In this document: positions 17,107 through 26,233 of the stretch, piece by piece
Position numbering within the stretch: position 1 is the stretch's first letter
Layout: every line of letters starts with the position of its first letter
Origin: Paraburkholderia phenazinium
GTDB taxonomy: Bacteria > Pseudomonadota > Gammaproteobacteria > Burkholderiales > Burkholderiaceae
Assembly (NCBI RefSeq): GCF_900142845.1
Contig: NZ_FSRU01000001.1
Span: 2,232,001 to 2,296,000 of the forward strand
DNA length: 64,000 nt
Direction of reading: 5' to 3'
Notes under the pieces: generated by a model
The model's database searches: none
The model's input: the letters and a program-made list of their open reading frames with translations, nothing else
Told to the model about the DNA's origin: nothing
Translations under genes and position numbers: made by a program

Positions 17107-18827
17107 CAGCGCGTCAGATTCACTTTCGCCAGATCGATCAGTTCGCGGCCGCGCCCGTCCATCACCGACTTCATCATGAAGAGCCCGAAATGCCACGCCT
17201 CGTCGACGGTGGTCTTCGGCGGCATGATGAGCTCCTGACGCGCGCTGACCACGTCGACCAGCGCCGGACCGTCGTGCTCGAACGCCGCGGTGAGGGCGGC
17301 TTCAAGGTCCTGCGGCCGCTCGACGCGAATGCCCTTGACGCCGATCGCCTCGGCCATGTTCGCGAAGTTGGGGTTGATCAGCTCGGTGCCGGTGTCGACG
17401 AAACCCGACGCGCGCATTTCGATTTCGACAAAGCCGAGCGTGCCGTTGTTCAGGACGACGACCTTCACCGGCAAGCCGGCCTGGACCAGCGTGAGGAATT
17501 CGCCCATCATCATGGCAAAGCCGCCGTCGCCCGACATCGACACGACCTGGCGCCCCGGATACGTCGCCTGCGCGCCGATGGCATGCAGCATGGCATTGGC
17601 CATCGAACCGTGATTGAACGAGCCGACCAGCCTGCGCTTGCCGTTCAGCTTGAGATAGCGCGCGGTCCAGGCGATCGGCGTGCCGACGTCGCAGGTGAAG
17701 ATCGCGTCGTCCGCGGCGAGCTCGCTAACCAGCTTCGTCACATACTGAGGATGAATCGTCGTGCTCGACGGATTGCTTTCGGCGAGCGCATCCAGGTCTT
17801 TGCGCGCGGTGCCGTAATGCTCGAGCGCGCGGTCCAGGTGGGTCGAATCGGTCTTTTCGTTGAGCACCGGCAGCAGCGCGGCGAGCGTGTCCTTGACGGT
17901 GCCGAGCAACCCGAGTTCGAGCGAGCAGCGGTTGCCGAGCGCTTCGGGGCGCACGTCGATCTGCACGATCTTGGCGTTCTCCGGGTAGAACTGCCGGTAC
18001 GGAAAGTCCGTGCCGAGCAGCAGCAACAGGTCGCAGGCCTTCATTGCCGCATAGCCCGAGGCAAAGCCGACCATGCCCGTCATGCCGACGTCGTACGGGT
18101 TGTCGTGCTCGATGTACTCCTTGCCGCGCAGCGAATGCACGATCGGCGCCTTGAGGCGCTTCGCCAGCTCCACCACTTCGTCGTGCGCACCGGCACAGCC
18201 GGCGCCGCACATCAGCGTGACGCTCGATGCCGCGCGCAGCAGGCCCGCGAGATCGGCGATCTGCTCGTCGTTCGGGCGCAGCACGGGCGGCGTGGTCGGC
18301 ACGACCCAGGGCGCGACTTCGGCGGGCAACGGCGACAACGCCACGTTGCCGGGAATCACGACCACCGCCACGCCGCGGCGCGCCACCGCGACACGCATCG
18401 CACGGGTCAGTATCTGCGGCAGTTGCGCGGCGTTCGAGACCAGCTCGACGTAGTGGCTGCATTCCTTGAACAGGACTTCCGGGTGCGTGGCCTGGAAATA
18501 GTCGATGCCGATTTCGCTGCTGGGAATGTGTGCCGCAATCGCCAGCACGGGTACGCCGCTGCGGTGACAATCGAACAGTCCGTTGATCAGGTGCAGATTG
18601 CCCGGCCCGCAGCTACCCGCGCAGACCGCGAGTTCGCCGGTCAGATGGGCCTCGGCGCCGGCGGCGAACGCCGCGCCTTCCTCGTGCCGAACGTGAATCC
18701 AGTCGATTTCGCTGGAGCGGCGCAGCGAATCGGAAACGCCGTTCAGCGAATCGCCGACGACGCCATAAATGCGTTTGACGCCGGCATGGGCGAGCGTGGC
18801 GACCAGGTAGTCAGCTGCAGTAGTCAT
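17106..18827 (-). CDS. poxB: thiamine-diphosphate pyruvate oxidase (PoxB-like)
   Basis: A 573-residue ThDP enzyme resembling ubiquinone-dependent pyruvate dehydrogenase PoxB (pyruvate to acetate and CO2, electrons to quinone). Visible features are the N-terminal PYR domain with the activating Glu in [11 protein letters not shown], the central FAD domain, and the ThDP/Mg motif [15 protein letters not shown] in the PP domain. The tail [20 protein letters not shown] resembles the membrane-binding helix of E. coli PoxB. ATG 18827 follows GGAGGTGCTGC. It is the first gene of a five-gene overlapping operon with an acid-efflux system, so exported acetate or a related acid is an attractive but unproven link. 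Other decarboxylases of the family remain possible. Confidence 0.8.
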   Translation of the reverse strand: MTTAADYLVATLAHAGVKRIYGVVGDSLNGVSDSLRRSSEIDWIHVRHEEGAAFAAGAEAHLTGELAVCAGSCGPGNLHLINGLFDCHRSGVPVLAIAAHIPSSEIGIDYFQATHPEVLFKECSHYVELVSNAAQLPQILTRAMRVAVARRGVAVVVIPGNVALSPLPAEVAPWVVPTTPPVLRPNDEQIADLAGLLRAASSVTLMCGAGCAGAHDEVVELAKRLKAPIVHSLRGKEYIEHDNPYDVGMTGMVGFASGYAAMKACDLLLLLGTDFPYRQFYPENAKIVQIDVRPEALGNRCSLELGLLGTVKDTLAALLPVLNEKTDSTHLDRALEHYGTARKDLDALAESNPSSTTIHPQYVTKLVSELAADDAIFTCDVGTPIAWTARYLKLNGKRRLVGSFNHGSMANAMLHAIGAQATYPGRQVVSMSGDGGFAMMMGEFLTLVQAGLPVKVVVLNNGTLGFVEIEMRASGFVDTGTELINPNFANMAEAIGVKGIRVERPQDLEAALTAAFEHDGPALVDVVSARQELIMPPKTTVDEAWHFGLFMMKSVMDGRGRELIDLAKVNLTR

Positions 18828-18906
18828 GCAGCACCTCCAGATGGATTCCAGGTGGATGAATGCGATCGCGTGACGTACTGGCCGTTCGAGCCGACGTGCC
18901 GCGTGT

Positions 18907-18932
18907 CAGGTGATAGTGCCGCGCCTCACCTG
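18907..18932. promoter_or_regulatory. inverted repeat upstream of poxB operon
   Basis: Perfect seven-base arms CAGGTGA and TCACCTG separated by 12 bp, 80-105 bp upstream of the poxB start. The spacing suits a dimeric regulator; no cognate regulator is adjacent. Confidence 0.35.
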
Positions 18933-18944
18933 TCCACGCTGTTC

Positions 18945-18969
18945 AAATCGCACGGCCTGGTTGCGATTT
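18945..18969 (-). terminator. hairpin after the nitronate monooxygenase gene
   Basis: Eight-base arms AAATCGCA and TGCGATTT with a 9-base loop lie 16 bp past the monooxygenase stop on the reverse strand. The stem ends in TTT but no long T-run follows, so termination is likely but not certain. Confidence 0.4.
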
Positions 18970-18984
18970 AGCACGGTATGCACC

Positions 18985-20085
18985 TCAATTCACCCACTGC
19001 GCCAGCCGCGCGACACTCTCCTTCATCTCGCGCTCGAGCTGCGCGAACAGTTCGGCTGCCGGCAACGCGCGTGTGAGCGCGGCGGCCTGCCCTGCCCACT
19101 GCGCGCCGTAGCCGAACTCGCCCTTGGCTTTGGCGGCAGCGTGAAGCGCCTTGCCGGCGTCATAGGCGATCGGATACGCGGGCGGCTGTGGGGCTTGCGG
19201 GCCGCTGCCGAGTTCCGTGAACCGGTTGACCATGCTTCTCGCCACGCGCCCGGAAATTGCCGCGGTGAAAGTGGTGCGGCGTGCCGCCTCGCTCAGGATC
19301 GTCCGCCGGTAACCGTCGTCGATCGAGGTTTCCGGGCACGCAACAAACGCGGTGCCCAGTTGCGCCGCCTGGGCGCCCAGGGCCAGCGCGGCGGCGATCC
19401 CGGCGCCATCCATGATGCCGCCCGCCGCGATCACCGGCAGATCGAATTCCCTGACCAGCAGACGCGTCAGTGCAAAGGTGCCGAGCCGGTCGTCCGTCGC
19501 CTCGGGATCGAACACGCCGCGATGGCCGCCGGCCTCGATGCCTTGCGCGACGATCGCGTCGACGCCGGCTGCGGCGACCTGCGCCGCTTCCTGCAGATTG
19601 GTCACCGCGGCGAGCAGTTTGATCCCGGCCTTCTTGAGTTCGGCGATCGCTTCGGCCGACGGCAGGCCAAAGTGAAAGCTGACGATTGCCGGCTTCTCTT
19701 CGAGAAACACTTCGAGCATGGCGGGGTCCGCCACGAAGCTCGTATAGATCTCGGACAGCGCTGCCGGCGGCGTGGCGCTGTACTGCGCGAACTGCGGCGC
19801 GAGCCAGCTCAACCATTGACGCTCGACATCGGCATCGGCCGTGGCAGGACGATGACAGAACACGTTGATGTTGAACGGCTTCGCGGTCAGCGCCCGCGTC
19901 TCCACGATCACCTTGCGGGCGCCTGCCGCGTTCATGGCGCCGACGCCCAGCGAACCGAGGCCGCCCGCATTCGATACGGCCGCCGCCAGCGCCGGTGTGC
20001 TCACACCGGCCATGGGCGCCTGAACGATCGGCTTGTCGATGCCCAGCAAGCGCAGCAGCGCGCGGTTGTCAGTCTGATGGGTCAT
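18985..20085 (-). CDS. class I nitronate monooxygenase
   Basis: A 366-residue FMN enzyme of the 2-nitropropane dioxygenase family. It shares with characterised class I enzymes the start [20 protein letters not shown], the [12 protein letters not shown] segment, the [13 protein letters not shown] block holding the catalytic His, an [11 protein letters not shown] phosphate loop and an [11 protein letters not shown] motif. Such enzymes oxidise propionate-3-nitronate to malonic semialdehyde and nitrite/nitrate. ATG 20085 has AAAGGAG at seven bases; the longer frame upstream is spurious. It lies 23 bp behind the semialdehyde dehydrogenase gene and is co-transcribed with it. Confidence 0.85.
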   Translation of the reverse strand: MTHQTDNRALLRLLGIDKPIVQAPMAGVSTPALAAAVSNAGGLGSLGVGAMNAAGARKVIVETRALTAKPFNINVFCHRPATADADVERQWLSWLAPQFAQYSATPPAALSEIYTSFVADPAMLEVFLEEKPAIVSFHFGLPSAEAIAELKKAGIKLLAAVTNLQEAAQVAAAGVDAIVAQGIEAGGHRGVFDPEATDDRLGTFALTRLLVREFDLPVIAAGGIMDGAGIAAALALGAQAAQLGTAFVACPETSIDDGYRRTILSEAARRTTFTAAISGRVARSMVNRFTELGSGPQAPQPPAYPIAYDAGKALHAAAKAKGEFGYGAQWAGQAAALTRALPAAELFAQLEREMKESVARLAQWVN

Positions 20086-20108
20086 GTCGGCTCCTTTTTG
20101 GGTTCGAC

Positions 20109-21620
20109 TTACTTCGCCGTCGGCATCGCAAACTCCGCACCCTTCTCGGTGCTTTCGGGCCAACGCTGCATGATCGACTTCTGCTTGGTGTAAAAGCGCA
20201 CCCCTTCCTCGCCGTAGGCATGCATGTCGCCGAACAGGCTGCGTTTCCAGCCGCCGAAGCCGTGCCATGCCATCGGCACCGGAATCGGCACATTGATGCC
20301 GACCATGCCCACCTCGATGCGGCGGCCGAATTCGCGGGCCACGTGTCCATCGCGTGTGTAGCAGGCCACGCCGTTGCCGAACTCGTGTGCATTGATCAGA
20401 TCGACGGCTTCCGTGAAGTCCTTGACGCGCACGCACGCCAGCACCGGTCCGAAAATCTCTTCCTTGTAGATGCGCATCTCCGGCGTGACGTGGTCGAACA
20501 GCGTACCACCGGTGAAGAAACCGTCTTCGTGACCCGGCACCTTCAAACCGCGGCCGTCGACGACGAGCTTGGCGCCTTCCTCGACGCCAAGCGCGATGTA
20601 ACCTTCGATCCGTTCCAGCGCCTGGCGCGTCACGATCGGGCCCATTTCGGCATCCGGCTCCATGCCGTTCTTCACCACCAGACTGCGGGCGCGCTCGGCG
20701 AGGCGCGGCATGATCTTGTCGGCCACGTCGCCCACCAGCACCGCCACCGAAATCGCCATGCAGCGCTCGCCGGCCGAGCCGTAGCCTGCGCCGACCAGCG
20801 CGTCGATGGCCTGGTCGAGGTCGGCGTCGGGCATCACCACCATGTGGTTTTTCGCGCCGCCCAGCGCCTGCACGCGCTTGCCCTGCTTCGCGCCGGTCTC
20901 GTAGATGTAGTTGGCGATGGGCGTCGAACCGACGAAGCTCACGGCCTTCACGTCCGGGTGCGCCAGCAATGCGTCAACCACCACCTTGTCGCCCTGCACG
21001 ACGTTGAAAACGCCGTCGGGCAAGCCTGCCTGCTTCAACAGGTCGGCCATGAAGAGCGACGCCGACGGGTCACGCTCGCTCGGCTTGAGAATAAACGTGT
21101 TGCCGGCGGCGATCGCCACCGGGAACATCCAGCACGGCACCATGCACGGGAAGTTGAACGGCGTGATGCCGGCGACGACGCCCAGCGCCTGGCGCGTGGT
21201 CCAGTTGTCGATGCCCGTCGACACCTGCTCGGTGTAGTCGCCCTTAAGCAGTTGCGGAATGCCGCAGGCAAATTCGATCACGTCGATACCGCGCGACACT
21301 TCGCCTTGCGCATCCGAGAACACCTTGCCGTGTTCGGCCGTGACGATGGCCGCCAGCTCGTCGCGGTGTTTGTTCATCAATTCGAGGAAACGCAGCATGA
21401 CCCGCGCGCGGCGGATCGGCGGCGTATCGCTCCACGCCGGAAAGGCGGCCTTCGCGCTCGCGACCGCGGCCTCCACATCCGCCGCTTCGCCCAGACGCAG
21501 CGTGCGCGGCCGCGCGCCCGTTGCGGGATTGAAGACCGGCTGGGTACGGCTGCCGTTACCGGCGACGCGCTGACCGTGGATGAAATGGCCGACGTCTGCG
21601 GTGTCGTTGAAGGCTTGCAT
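20109..21620 (-). CDS. mmsA: CoA-acylating (methyl)malonate-semialdehyde dehydrogenase
   Basis: A 503-residue aldehyde dehydrogenase of the MmsA branch. It has [20 protein letters not shown] in the cofactor region, [14 protein letters not shown], and the catalytic Cys in [14 protein letters not shown]. MmsA oxidises malonate or methylmalonate semialdehyde to acetyl- or propionyl-CoA. ATG 21620 has AGGAG six bases upstream. The pairing with a nitronate monooxygenase suggests it takes the malonic semialdehyde released from propionate-3-nitronate, rather than serving valine breakdown as usual. A LysR gene is divergent. Confidence 0.85.
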   Translation of the reverse strand: MQAFNDTADVGHFIHGQRVAGNGSRTQPVFNPATGARPRTLRLGEAADVEAAVASAKAAFPAWSDTPPIRRARVMLRFLELMNKHRDELAAIVTAEHGKVFSDAQGEVSRGIDVIEFACGIPQLLKGDYTEQVSTGIDNWTTRQALGVVAGITPFNFPCMVPCWMFPVAIAAGNTFILKPSERDPSASLFMADLLKQAGLPDGVFNVVQGDKVVVDALLAHPDVKAVSFVGSTPIANYIYETGAKQGKRVQALGGAKNHMVVMPDADLDQAIDALVGAGYGSAGERCMAISVAVLVGDVADKIMPRLAERARSLVVKNGMEPDAEMGPIVTRQALERIEGYIALGVEEGAKLVVDGRGLKVPGHEDGFFTGGTLFDHVTPEMRIYKEEIFGPVLACVRVKDFTEAVDLINAHEFGNGVACYTRDGHVAREFGRRIEVGMVGINVPIPVPMAWHGFGGWKRSLFGDMHAYGEEGVRFYTKQKSIMQRWPESTEKGAEFAMPTAK

Positions 21621-21700
21621 GGAGGCTCCTGATCGTTGATGGTCGATCACCTGAGTCTAGGAGCCGGCGACCCATCTGCAAAGGCGCTATCATTGAATTC

Positions 21701-21722
21701 ATTGTTTTCTATAGTGAACAAT
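21701..21722. promoter_or_regulatory. LysR-type dyad between mmsA and lysR
   Basis: ATTGTT-N10-AACAAT, a perfect 6-bp-arm dyad with LysR-like spacing, ends 6 bp before the LysR start and lies about 80 bp before the mmsA start. It is a good site for autorepression and for activation of mmsA. Confidence 0.55.
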
Positions 21723-21728
21723 CAGTGT

Positions 21729-22670
21729 ATGGATAGCCAAAAAATCGAAGGCCTGTGGGTGCATCTGCATTGGCTCAGCGTCCTCGCCGAGCAAGGCAGC
21801 TATACCGCGGCGGCGGCCCGCCTCGGCGTCAGCAAGGCGGCCATGAGCCAGCGCATTGCCGAACTGGAGCGCGCCGCGGGAATCTCGCTGGTGCAGCGCA
21901 CCACGCGCAGCGTGCGCCTCACGGAAGCGGGCCAGCGGCTCGTCGAGGACACCCGCGGCCACTACGAACAGATCGCCAGCAGCTTTTCCAGCGTGCGCGA
22001 ACTGGCCGGCGTGGCGCGCGGCCTGATCCGGGTGACGGCGCCAGTTGCCTTTGCACGGCAGCAGGTGGTGCCCGAACTCCCGGCGTTTTTGCGGGCCAAT
22101 CCGGAGGTCCGGGTTCAGCTGGAGGTCTCCGACCGGCTTGCCTCGCTCGCCACCGAAGGCTTCGATCTGGCGATTCGCCATAGCGCGGAAGCGCCCGACT
22201 CGCACGTTGCATGGAAACTCTGCCAGACCCAATCGACGATCGTGGCGACGCGCGCCTATCTGCGCAAGCGCGGCACGCCCGTTGCGCCCGAAGACCTTGC
22301 CGCCCACGACTGCCTGTTCTATCCGCGCCCGACCGGCGGCGGGATGTGGTCGTTCGAGCGCAGGACCGCGCGCAAGACGGGCGGCGCCCCGGTCACGTTG
22401 CCGGTCAACGGGCCGTTCTCCGCCAACAACAGCGAAACGCTGCGCGATGCGGCACTGGACGACATGGGCATTGCGCTGCTGCCGGACTTCACGGCGCAGG
22501 CCGCCGTGCGGGCCGGCAAGCTCGTCGTGGTGTTGCCGGAGTGGCGCGTCACGGGGGCGTTCGCCGAGCAGCTCTATGTGCTGCGGCCTTACGCGTCGCA
22601 TGTGCCGCGTGCCGTGAGCCTGTTCGTCAGCTACCTGCGGGAGCGTTTTGCGGGCGGTTTTCCGCTGTAA
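21729..22670 (+). CDS. LysR-family transcriptional regulator
   Basis: A 313-residue regulator with an N-terminal LysR helix-turn-helix (WLSVLAEQGSYTAAAARLGV, then a KAAMSQRIAELE recognition helix) and a periplasmic-binding-like effector domain. ATG 21729 fits family length; the frame extends 31 codons upstream across the dyad, which is unlikely to be coding. It is divergent from mmsA and the nitronate monooxygenase gene and is their probable regulator. No strong ribosome binding site precedes the start. Confidence 0.85.
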   Translation: MDSQKIEGLWVHLHWLSVLAEQGSYTAAAARLGVSKAAMSQRIAELERAAGISLVQRTTRSVRLTEAGQRLVEDTRGHYEQIASSFSSVRELAGVARGLIRVTAPVAFARQQVVPELPAFLRANPEVRVQLEVSDRLASLATEGFDLAIRHSAEAPDSHVAWKLCQTQSTIVATRAYLRKRGTPVAPEDLAAHDCLFYPRPTGGGMWSFERRTARKTGGAPVTLPVNGPFSANNSETLRDAALDDMGIALLPDFTAQAAVRAGKLVVVLPEWRVTGAFAEQLYVLRPYASHVPRAVSLFVSYLRERFAGGFPL

Positions 22671-22750
22671 TGCGCCCTCGTCGGCCTTGACTTGTTCCTG
22701 CGCGTCACAAGTGTTTGTCCGCGCCGGGTATTCGAACTTGACGCCAATGC

Positions 22751-22763
22751 GCCTAGATTAGGC
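22751..22763. promoter_or_regulatory. short dyad upstream of SDR gene
   Basis: GCCTA-GAT-TAGGC, a perfect 5-bp-arm dyad, lies 61-73 bp upstream of the SDR start and just downstream of a TTGACG at 22738. It may be an operator overlapping the promoter. Confidence 0.3.
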
Positions 22764-22824
22764 ACCTATCGGAGCCGCAGGCCCGACCGGTAAAAAGCCG
22801 AACCAACCTATTCTGAGGTCTAGC

Positions 22825-23535
22825 ATGAACACGTCAAACAAGGTCGTTGTCGTTACAGGTGCGTCACAAGGCATTGGCGCTGAAATCGTGAAGGCGTTCC
22901 GCGAACGCGGTTATCGCGTGGTTGCCACCGCGCGCAGCATCAAGCCGTCGGAAGATCCCAACATTCTCACGGTGGCCGGCGACATCGGCGATCCGGACAC
23001 CGCTCGCCGCGTCATCAGCGAAGGCGTGGCGCGTTTTGGCCGGATCGATACCCTGGTCAACAACGCCGGGATTTTCATCGCCAAACCGTTCACCTCGTAC
23101 ACGGCTGAGGATTACGCCTCGATCATCGCGGTGAACCTGAACGGCTTCTTCTACATCACGCAACTCGCCATTGCGGAGATGGAGAAGAACTCGAGTGGTC
23201 ACGTCGTCAGCATCAGCACCACCCTCGCGGACTCGGCGATCGAAGGCGTGCCTTCGGTACTCGCTTCGCTGACCAAGGGCGGCCTGAACGCGGCGACCCG
23301 CTCGCTCGCGATCGAATACGCAAAACGCGGCATCCGTGCCAACGCGGTCGCGCCGGGCATCATCAAGTCGCCGATGCACGCCGTGGAAACGCATGAGGCA
23401 CTCGGTGCGCTTCATCCCATGGGTCATATGGGCGAGATGAGCGATGTCGTGAACGCCATCCTGTATCTGGATTCCGCGCCGTTCGTGACGGGCGAAATCC
23501 TCCACGTCGACGGCGGCCAGAGCGCCGGCCATTAA
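22825..23535 (+). CDS. SDR-family oxidoreductase lacking the catalytic tyrosine
   Basis: A 236-residue short-chain dehydrogenase/reductase. The Rossmann motif TGASQGIGAE (11-20) and NNAG (79-82) are intact. In the active-site segment the usual YxxxK reads ASLTK, so residue 147 is Ala where Tyr is expected; K151 and N104 remain. This may mark a subfamily with another acid/base or a non-catalytic role. The gene is followed 66 bp later by a tautomerase gene on the same strand, and the two may form an operon. Confidence 0.8.
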   Translation: MNTSNKVVVVTGASQGIGAEIVKAFRERGYRVVATARSIKPSEDPNILTVAGDIGDPDTARRVISEGVARFGRIDTLVNNAGIFIAKPFTSYTAEDYASIIAVNLNGFFYITQLAIAEMEKNSSGHVVSISTTLADSAIEGVPSVLASLTKGGLNAATRSLAIEYAKRGIRANAVAPGIIKSPMHAVETHEALGALHPMGHMGEMSDVVNAILYLDSAPFVTGEILHVDGGQSAGH

Positions 23536-23601
23536 GTCGCTTGCGCGATGGGGCGCTGCCGGGCGGCGCCCCGTTCGTCAACCCTGCTCAAGGAGAGCAC
23601 G

Positions 23602-23838
23602 ATGCCTATCGTTACGATTCAGGTGACCCGCGAGGGGACGAAGCCGGGAGCCGATTCCGTCACGGCGGATGAAAAGGCCCAGTTGATCAAAGGTGTAAGC
23701 CAGTTGCTGCTAGACGTGCTGAACAAGCCGCTTGAAGCCACGTTTGTGGTGATAGAGGAAGTGGAGACTGGGAACTGGGGCTGGGGCGGGTTGCCGGTTG
23801 AAGATTTTCGCAGGCAGCGAGCGTTGAAGCAGGCGTGA
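23602..23838 (+). CDS. 4-oxalocrotonate tautomerase-like protein
   Basis: A 78-residue tautomerase. Met-Pro at the start gives the catalytic Pro-1; the sequence continues IVTIQVTREG with family features including LLLDVLNKPLEATFVVIEEV and a C-terminal WGWGGLPVEDF. AAGGAG sits six bases before ATG 23602. It belongs to the short 4-OT type (single beta-alpha-beta unit, hexamer in known members), unlike the longer tautomerase at 617-991. Substrate unknown. Confidence 0.85.
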   Translation: MPIVTIQVTREGTKPGADSVTADEKAQLIKGVSQLLLDVLNKPLEATFVVIEEVETGNWGWGGLPVEDFRRQRALKQA

Positions 23839-23984
23839 GCGCGGGATCGATCATGCGCCGGCCAACGGGCCTTTGAGTGCAACGCTCAGGCGGTACGGAG
23901 CGTCGCGCCGCTGTTTCAGAGTTGACGCAAGGAAGGATGCGACTGGCCGCCCATCCCACAGACGGCCAGCCCAGCCATGCGCGC

Positions 23985-24410
23985 TTATACCAGCGTGAGC
24001 GTCACATCGATGTTATTCCTCGTCGCATTCGAATACGGACACACGATGTGGGCCTTCTCGATCAGCGCCTGGGCGGTTTCGCGCGGCACGCCGGGAAGCG
24101 ATATCTTCAGCTCGACCTGGATGCCGAAGCCATTGGGGATCGGGCCGATGCCCACGCTTCCCGCCACCGAAGCATCCGCCGGCACGGCGATCTTGTCGCG
24201 CGCGCCGACGAACTTCATGGCGCCGATGAAGCAGGCGCTGTAGCCGGCGGCGAAGAGCTGTTCCGGGTTGGCGGCCTGCCCTCCGCCACCGCCGAGTTCC
24301 TTCGGGGTGGTCAGCTTAAGATCAAGTCCCGAGTCCGGCACCACCGCGCGGCCGTCGCGGCCTCCGGTGGCAGTTGCATGGGCGGTGTAGAGAACCTGTT
24401 CAAGTGACAT
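23985..24410 (-). CDS. ohr: organic hydroperoxide resistance protein Ohr
   Basis: A 141-residue OsmC-superfamily thiol peroxidase of the Ohr type, which reduces organic hydroperoxides. The two redox cysteines are C60 (in [13 protein letters not shown]) and C124 (in [13 protein letters not shown]). ATG 24410 follows AAGGAGCTGGAA; an upstream in-frame Met lacks a ribosome binding site. No OhrR-type MarR regulator is adjacent, which is unusual for ohr. An inverted repeat at 24470-24495 lies about 60 bp upstream. Confidence 0.9.
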   Translation of the reverse strand: MSLEQVLYTAHATATGGRDGRAVVPDSGLDLKLTTPKELGGGGGQAANPEQLFAAGYSACFIGAMKFVGARDKIAVPADASVAGSVGIGPIPNGFGIQVELKISLPGVPRETAQALIEKAHIVCPYSNATRNNIDVTLTLV

Positions 24411-24469
24411 TTCCAGCTCCTTGGATGTGGGCGAGGATGTGAAGTATCGCGACTGACATACGCAAAGCG

Positions 24470-24495
24470 GCAGGCACACGCACTGTGTTGCCTGC
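24470..24495 (-). promoter_or_regulatory. inverted repeat upstream of ohr
   Basis: Ten-base arms GCAGGCACAC and GTGT-GCCTGC (one bulged T) flank a 5-base loop, about 60 bp before the ohr start. It could be an operator or leader hairpin. It does not resemble the AT-rich OhrR site I know. Confidence 0.3.
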
Positions 24496-24553
24496 GAGGG
24501 CGGCGCTCACCGCTTTCGCTATTCAACACCAAATTCTGGAAGAGGCCAAATGA

Positions 24554-24594
24554 AAGGCGATTTCCGGCACGCGCTTCGTGCAGGAAATCGCCTT
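24554..24594 (-). terminator. rho-independent terminator of the small gene at 24734-24943
   Basis: A very strong hairpin: 12-bp outer stem (AAGGCGATTTCC / GGAAATCGCCTT), a single G-A mismatch, a 5-bp inner stem (GCACG / CGTGC) and a 5-base loop. On the reverse strand TTTCATTT follows, fitting termination of leftward transcription before ohr. Confidence 0.6.
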
Positions 24595-24733
24595 GTTGAT
24601 ATTTGGGTCGAACCCAATTGTGTCGTGGATATGTCTGTCGTGCGCGTCGTACGCGTTGTATGTGCAGGCGCGTCTATATTTCGCATTCCGTACGGATTGT
24701 CACGAAGACACTCTCACGTGGCGACGTCACGTG

Positions 24734-24943
24734 TCAGTGAAACGAATCGCGCGTGGAAAATGGACTGTGCGAGTCCATCCAGTCATACGTTTCCGTGTTA
24801 TGCAACCAGGCCCAGTTGCGCGCAGGCTTTTGCGTCTGGTGCAGCGCGGGCGTGACTTGCCCGACGGGCTGAATGTCAAGGCGCGTATCCTTCTCAGCGC
24901 CATTGCGGCCGGTGTTTCGCGAGTTCGATGAATTGTGGTTCAT
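24734..24943 (-). CDS. small hypothetical protein, 69 aa
   Basis: ATG 24943 is preceded by AGGAAAGATC and opens 69 codons. The protein starts MNHNSSNSRNTGRNG; it is hydrophilic, rich in Asn, Ser and His, and has a Trp-rich middle (NWAWLHN). There is no signal peptide or membrane segment, and I recognise no family. A promoter at 24995-25022 and a terminator at 24554-24594 make a self-contained unit, which supports it being real although overlapping frames exist on the other strand. Confidence 0.45.
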   Translation of the reverse strand: MNHNSSNSRNTGRNGAEKDTRLDIQPVGQVTPALHQTQKPARNWAWLHNTETYDWMDSHSPFSTRDSFH

Positions 24944-24994
24944 GATCTTTCCTGTTCGAAGTTGCGCTGAACGCGCATCAATCCTGCTGCACCC

Positions 24995-25022
24995 ATTCTA
25001 GGGATTGCGTGCTGGACATCAA
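24995..25022 (-). promoter_or_regulatory. sigma-70 promoter of the 69-codon gene
   Basis: On the reverse strand, -35 TTGATG (25022-25017), 16-bp spacer and -10 TAGAAT (25000-24995) lie about 50 bp upstream of ATG 24943. Confidence 0.5.
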
Positions 25023-25179
25023 CGCGGCCACGGCGAATTCACTGTTTTCGATTCCAGCACAATGGCGGTGGTGGCTCGCCTGCGCGGTGTCTCGACCCAT
25101 CCGACCCTCCCCAGATACAAAACATGACGCGGACGGTAGACTTCGGCATCGGCTCCGGCCGCACACTCTCTGACGCCAC

Positions 25180-26106
25180 ATGGACCGAATCGATGCGATG
25201 AAGGTGTTCGTCGCCACGCTGAACGAAGGCAGCCTGGCCGGTGCGGCGCGCCGGCTAGGCCGCTCGCCTGCGGCGGTGAGCCGGGCGATCGCCTTCCTCG
25301 AAGAGCACACCGGTGCCGCGCTGCTGCACCGGACCACCCGGACCATCAAGTTGAGCGAAGCCGGCGAGCGCTATGCGTCCGCGTGCCGGCGGATCCTCAC
25401 CGAGCTCGAGGAAGCCGATCTGCTGGTGGCCGACGAACGCTCGGCGCCGCGCGGTCTGCTCACGGTCACGGCACCGGTCGCCGCCGGCGAGGACGTGCTG
25501 CGCGCCATCCTCGACGATTTCATCGACCGTTATCCGGACGTCTCCGTCCGTCTGCAGTTGCTCGACCGTCCGGCGAGCCTGATCGACGAAGGCATCGACG
25601 TCGCGCTGCGCATCGCGCATCTGCCGGACTCGACGCTGATCGCGATTCCTGTCGGCGAGGTCCGGCGGGTTGTCGCAGCCTCGCCGCGCTACCTCGCCAC
25701 GCATCCCCGTATCGACGAACCGGGCGACCTCGCCCAGCATCAGATCATCTCGATGACGCACTTCGGCCTGGACTCCTGGAGCTTTCCGCCGGTGGGCAAC
25801 GCCACGATTCCGCTCGTCGTGCAATTCACGCCGCGTTTCATCGTCAACACGATTCGGGCAGCCGTTGCCTCGGCGGTCGCGGGCCATGGCGTCACGCGCA
25901 TGTTCTCTTATCACGTAGCGCAGGAGGTCAAGCAAGGCACGCTCGAGATCGTCCTGCGCGATAGCGAGCATGCCCCCCTGCCCGTCCATCTCCTCACGCC
26001 TCAAGGGCGGCTGTCCGTGCCGAAAGTGCGGGCCTTCGTCGACTTCGCGACCCCACGGCTGCGCCGCTATTTCAAGCAACTGCAAGCGCCTGTTGCGACC
26101 CGCTAG
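25180..26106 (+). CDS. LysR-family transcriptional regulator
   Basis: A 308-residue LysR regulator: helix-turn-helix at about 1-60 (FVATLNEGSLAGAARRLGRS, then a PAAVSRAIAFLEE recognition helix) and the substrate-binding effector domain after residue 90 (LLTVTAPVAAGEDVLRAIL). The start ATG follows the divergent promoter region of the 69-codon gene. It is followed after 127 bp by an MFS exporter gene on the same strand, which is the likely target. Confidence 0.85.
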   Translation: MDRIDAMKVFVATLNEGSLAGAARRLGRSPAAVSRAIAFLEEHTGAALLHRTTRTIKLSEAGERYASACRRILTELEEADLLVADERSAPRGLLTVTAPVAAGEDVLRAILDDFIDRYPDVSVRLQLLDRPASLIDEGIDVALRIAHLPDSTLIAIPVGEVRRVVAASPRYLATHPRIDEPGDLAQHQIISMTHFGLDSWSFPPVGNATIPLVVQFTPRFIVNTIRAAVASAVAGHGVTRMFSYHVAQEVKQGTLEIVLRDSEHAPLPVHLLTPQGRLSVPKVRAFVDFATPRLRRYFKQLQAPVATR

Positions 26107-26127
26107 CCGCACCCATTGAATCGCGCG

Positions 26128-26146
26128 CCGGAAGAATGTCTTCCGG
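26128..26146 (+). terminator. hairpin after lysR
   Basis: Perfect arms CCGGAAG and CTTCCGG with an AATGT loop start 22 bp past the LysR stop. No T-run follows, so it may equally be an operator for the exporter gene downstream, where TTCAATC repeats are also present. Confidence 0.35.
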
Positions 26147-26233
26147 TACGAGCGGATTCTCTCCTCAATCGGTTCAATCTAGACTGGCTCCATTCAATCC
26201 GGTGGTCAATCTGTTTGCCGCGCTGAGGACGAA

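Noticed and set aside
24550..24931. Forward-strand open frames of 101 and 117 codons
   Set aside because: They run through the terminator hairpin and are antisense to the better supported 69-codon gene; no ribosome binding site or family.
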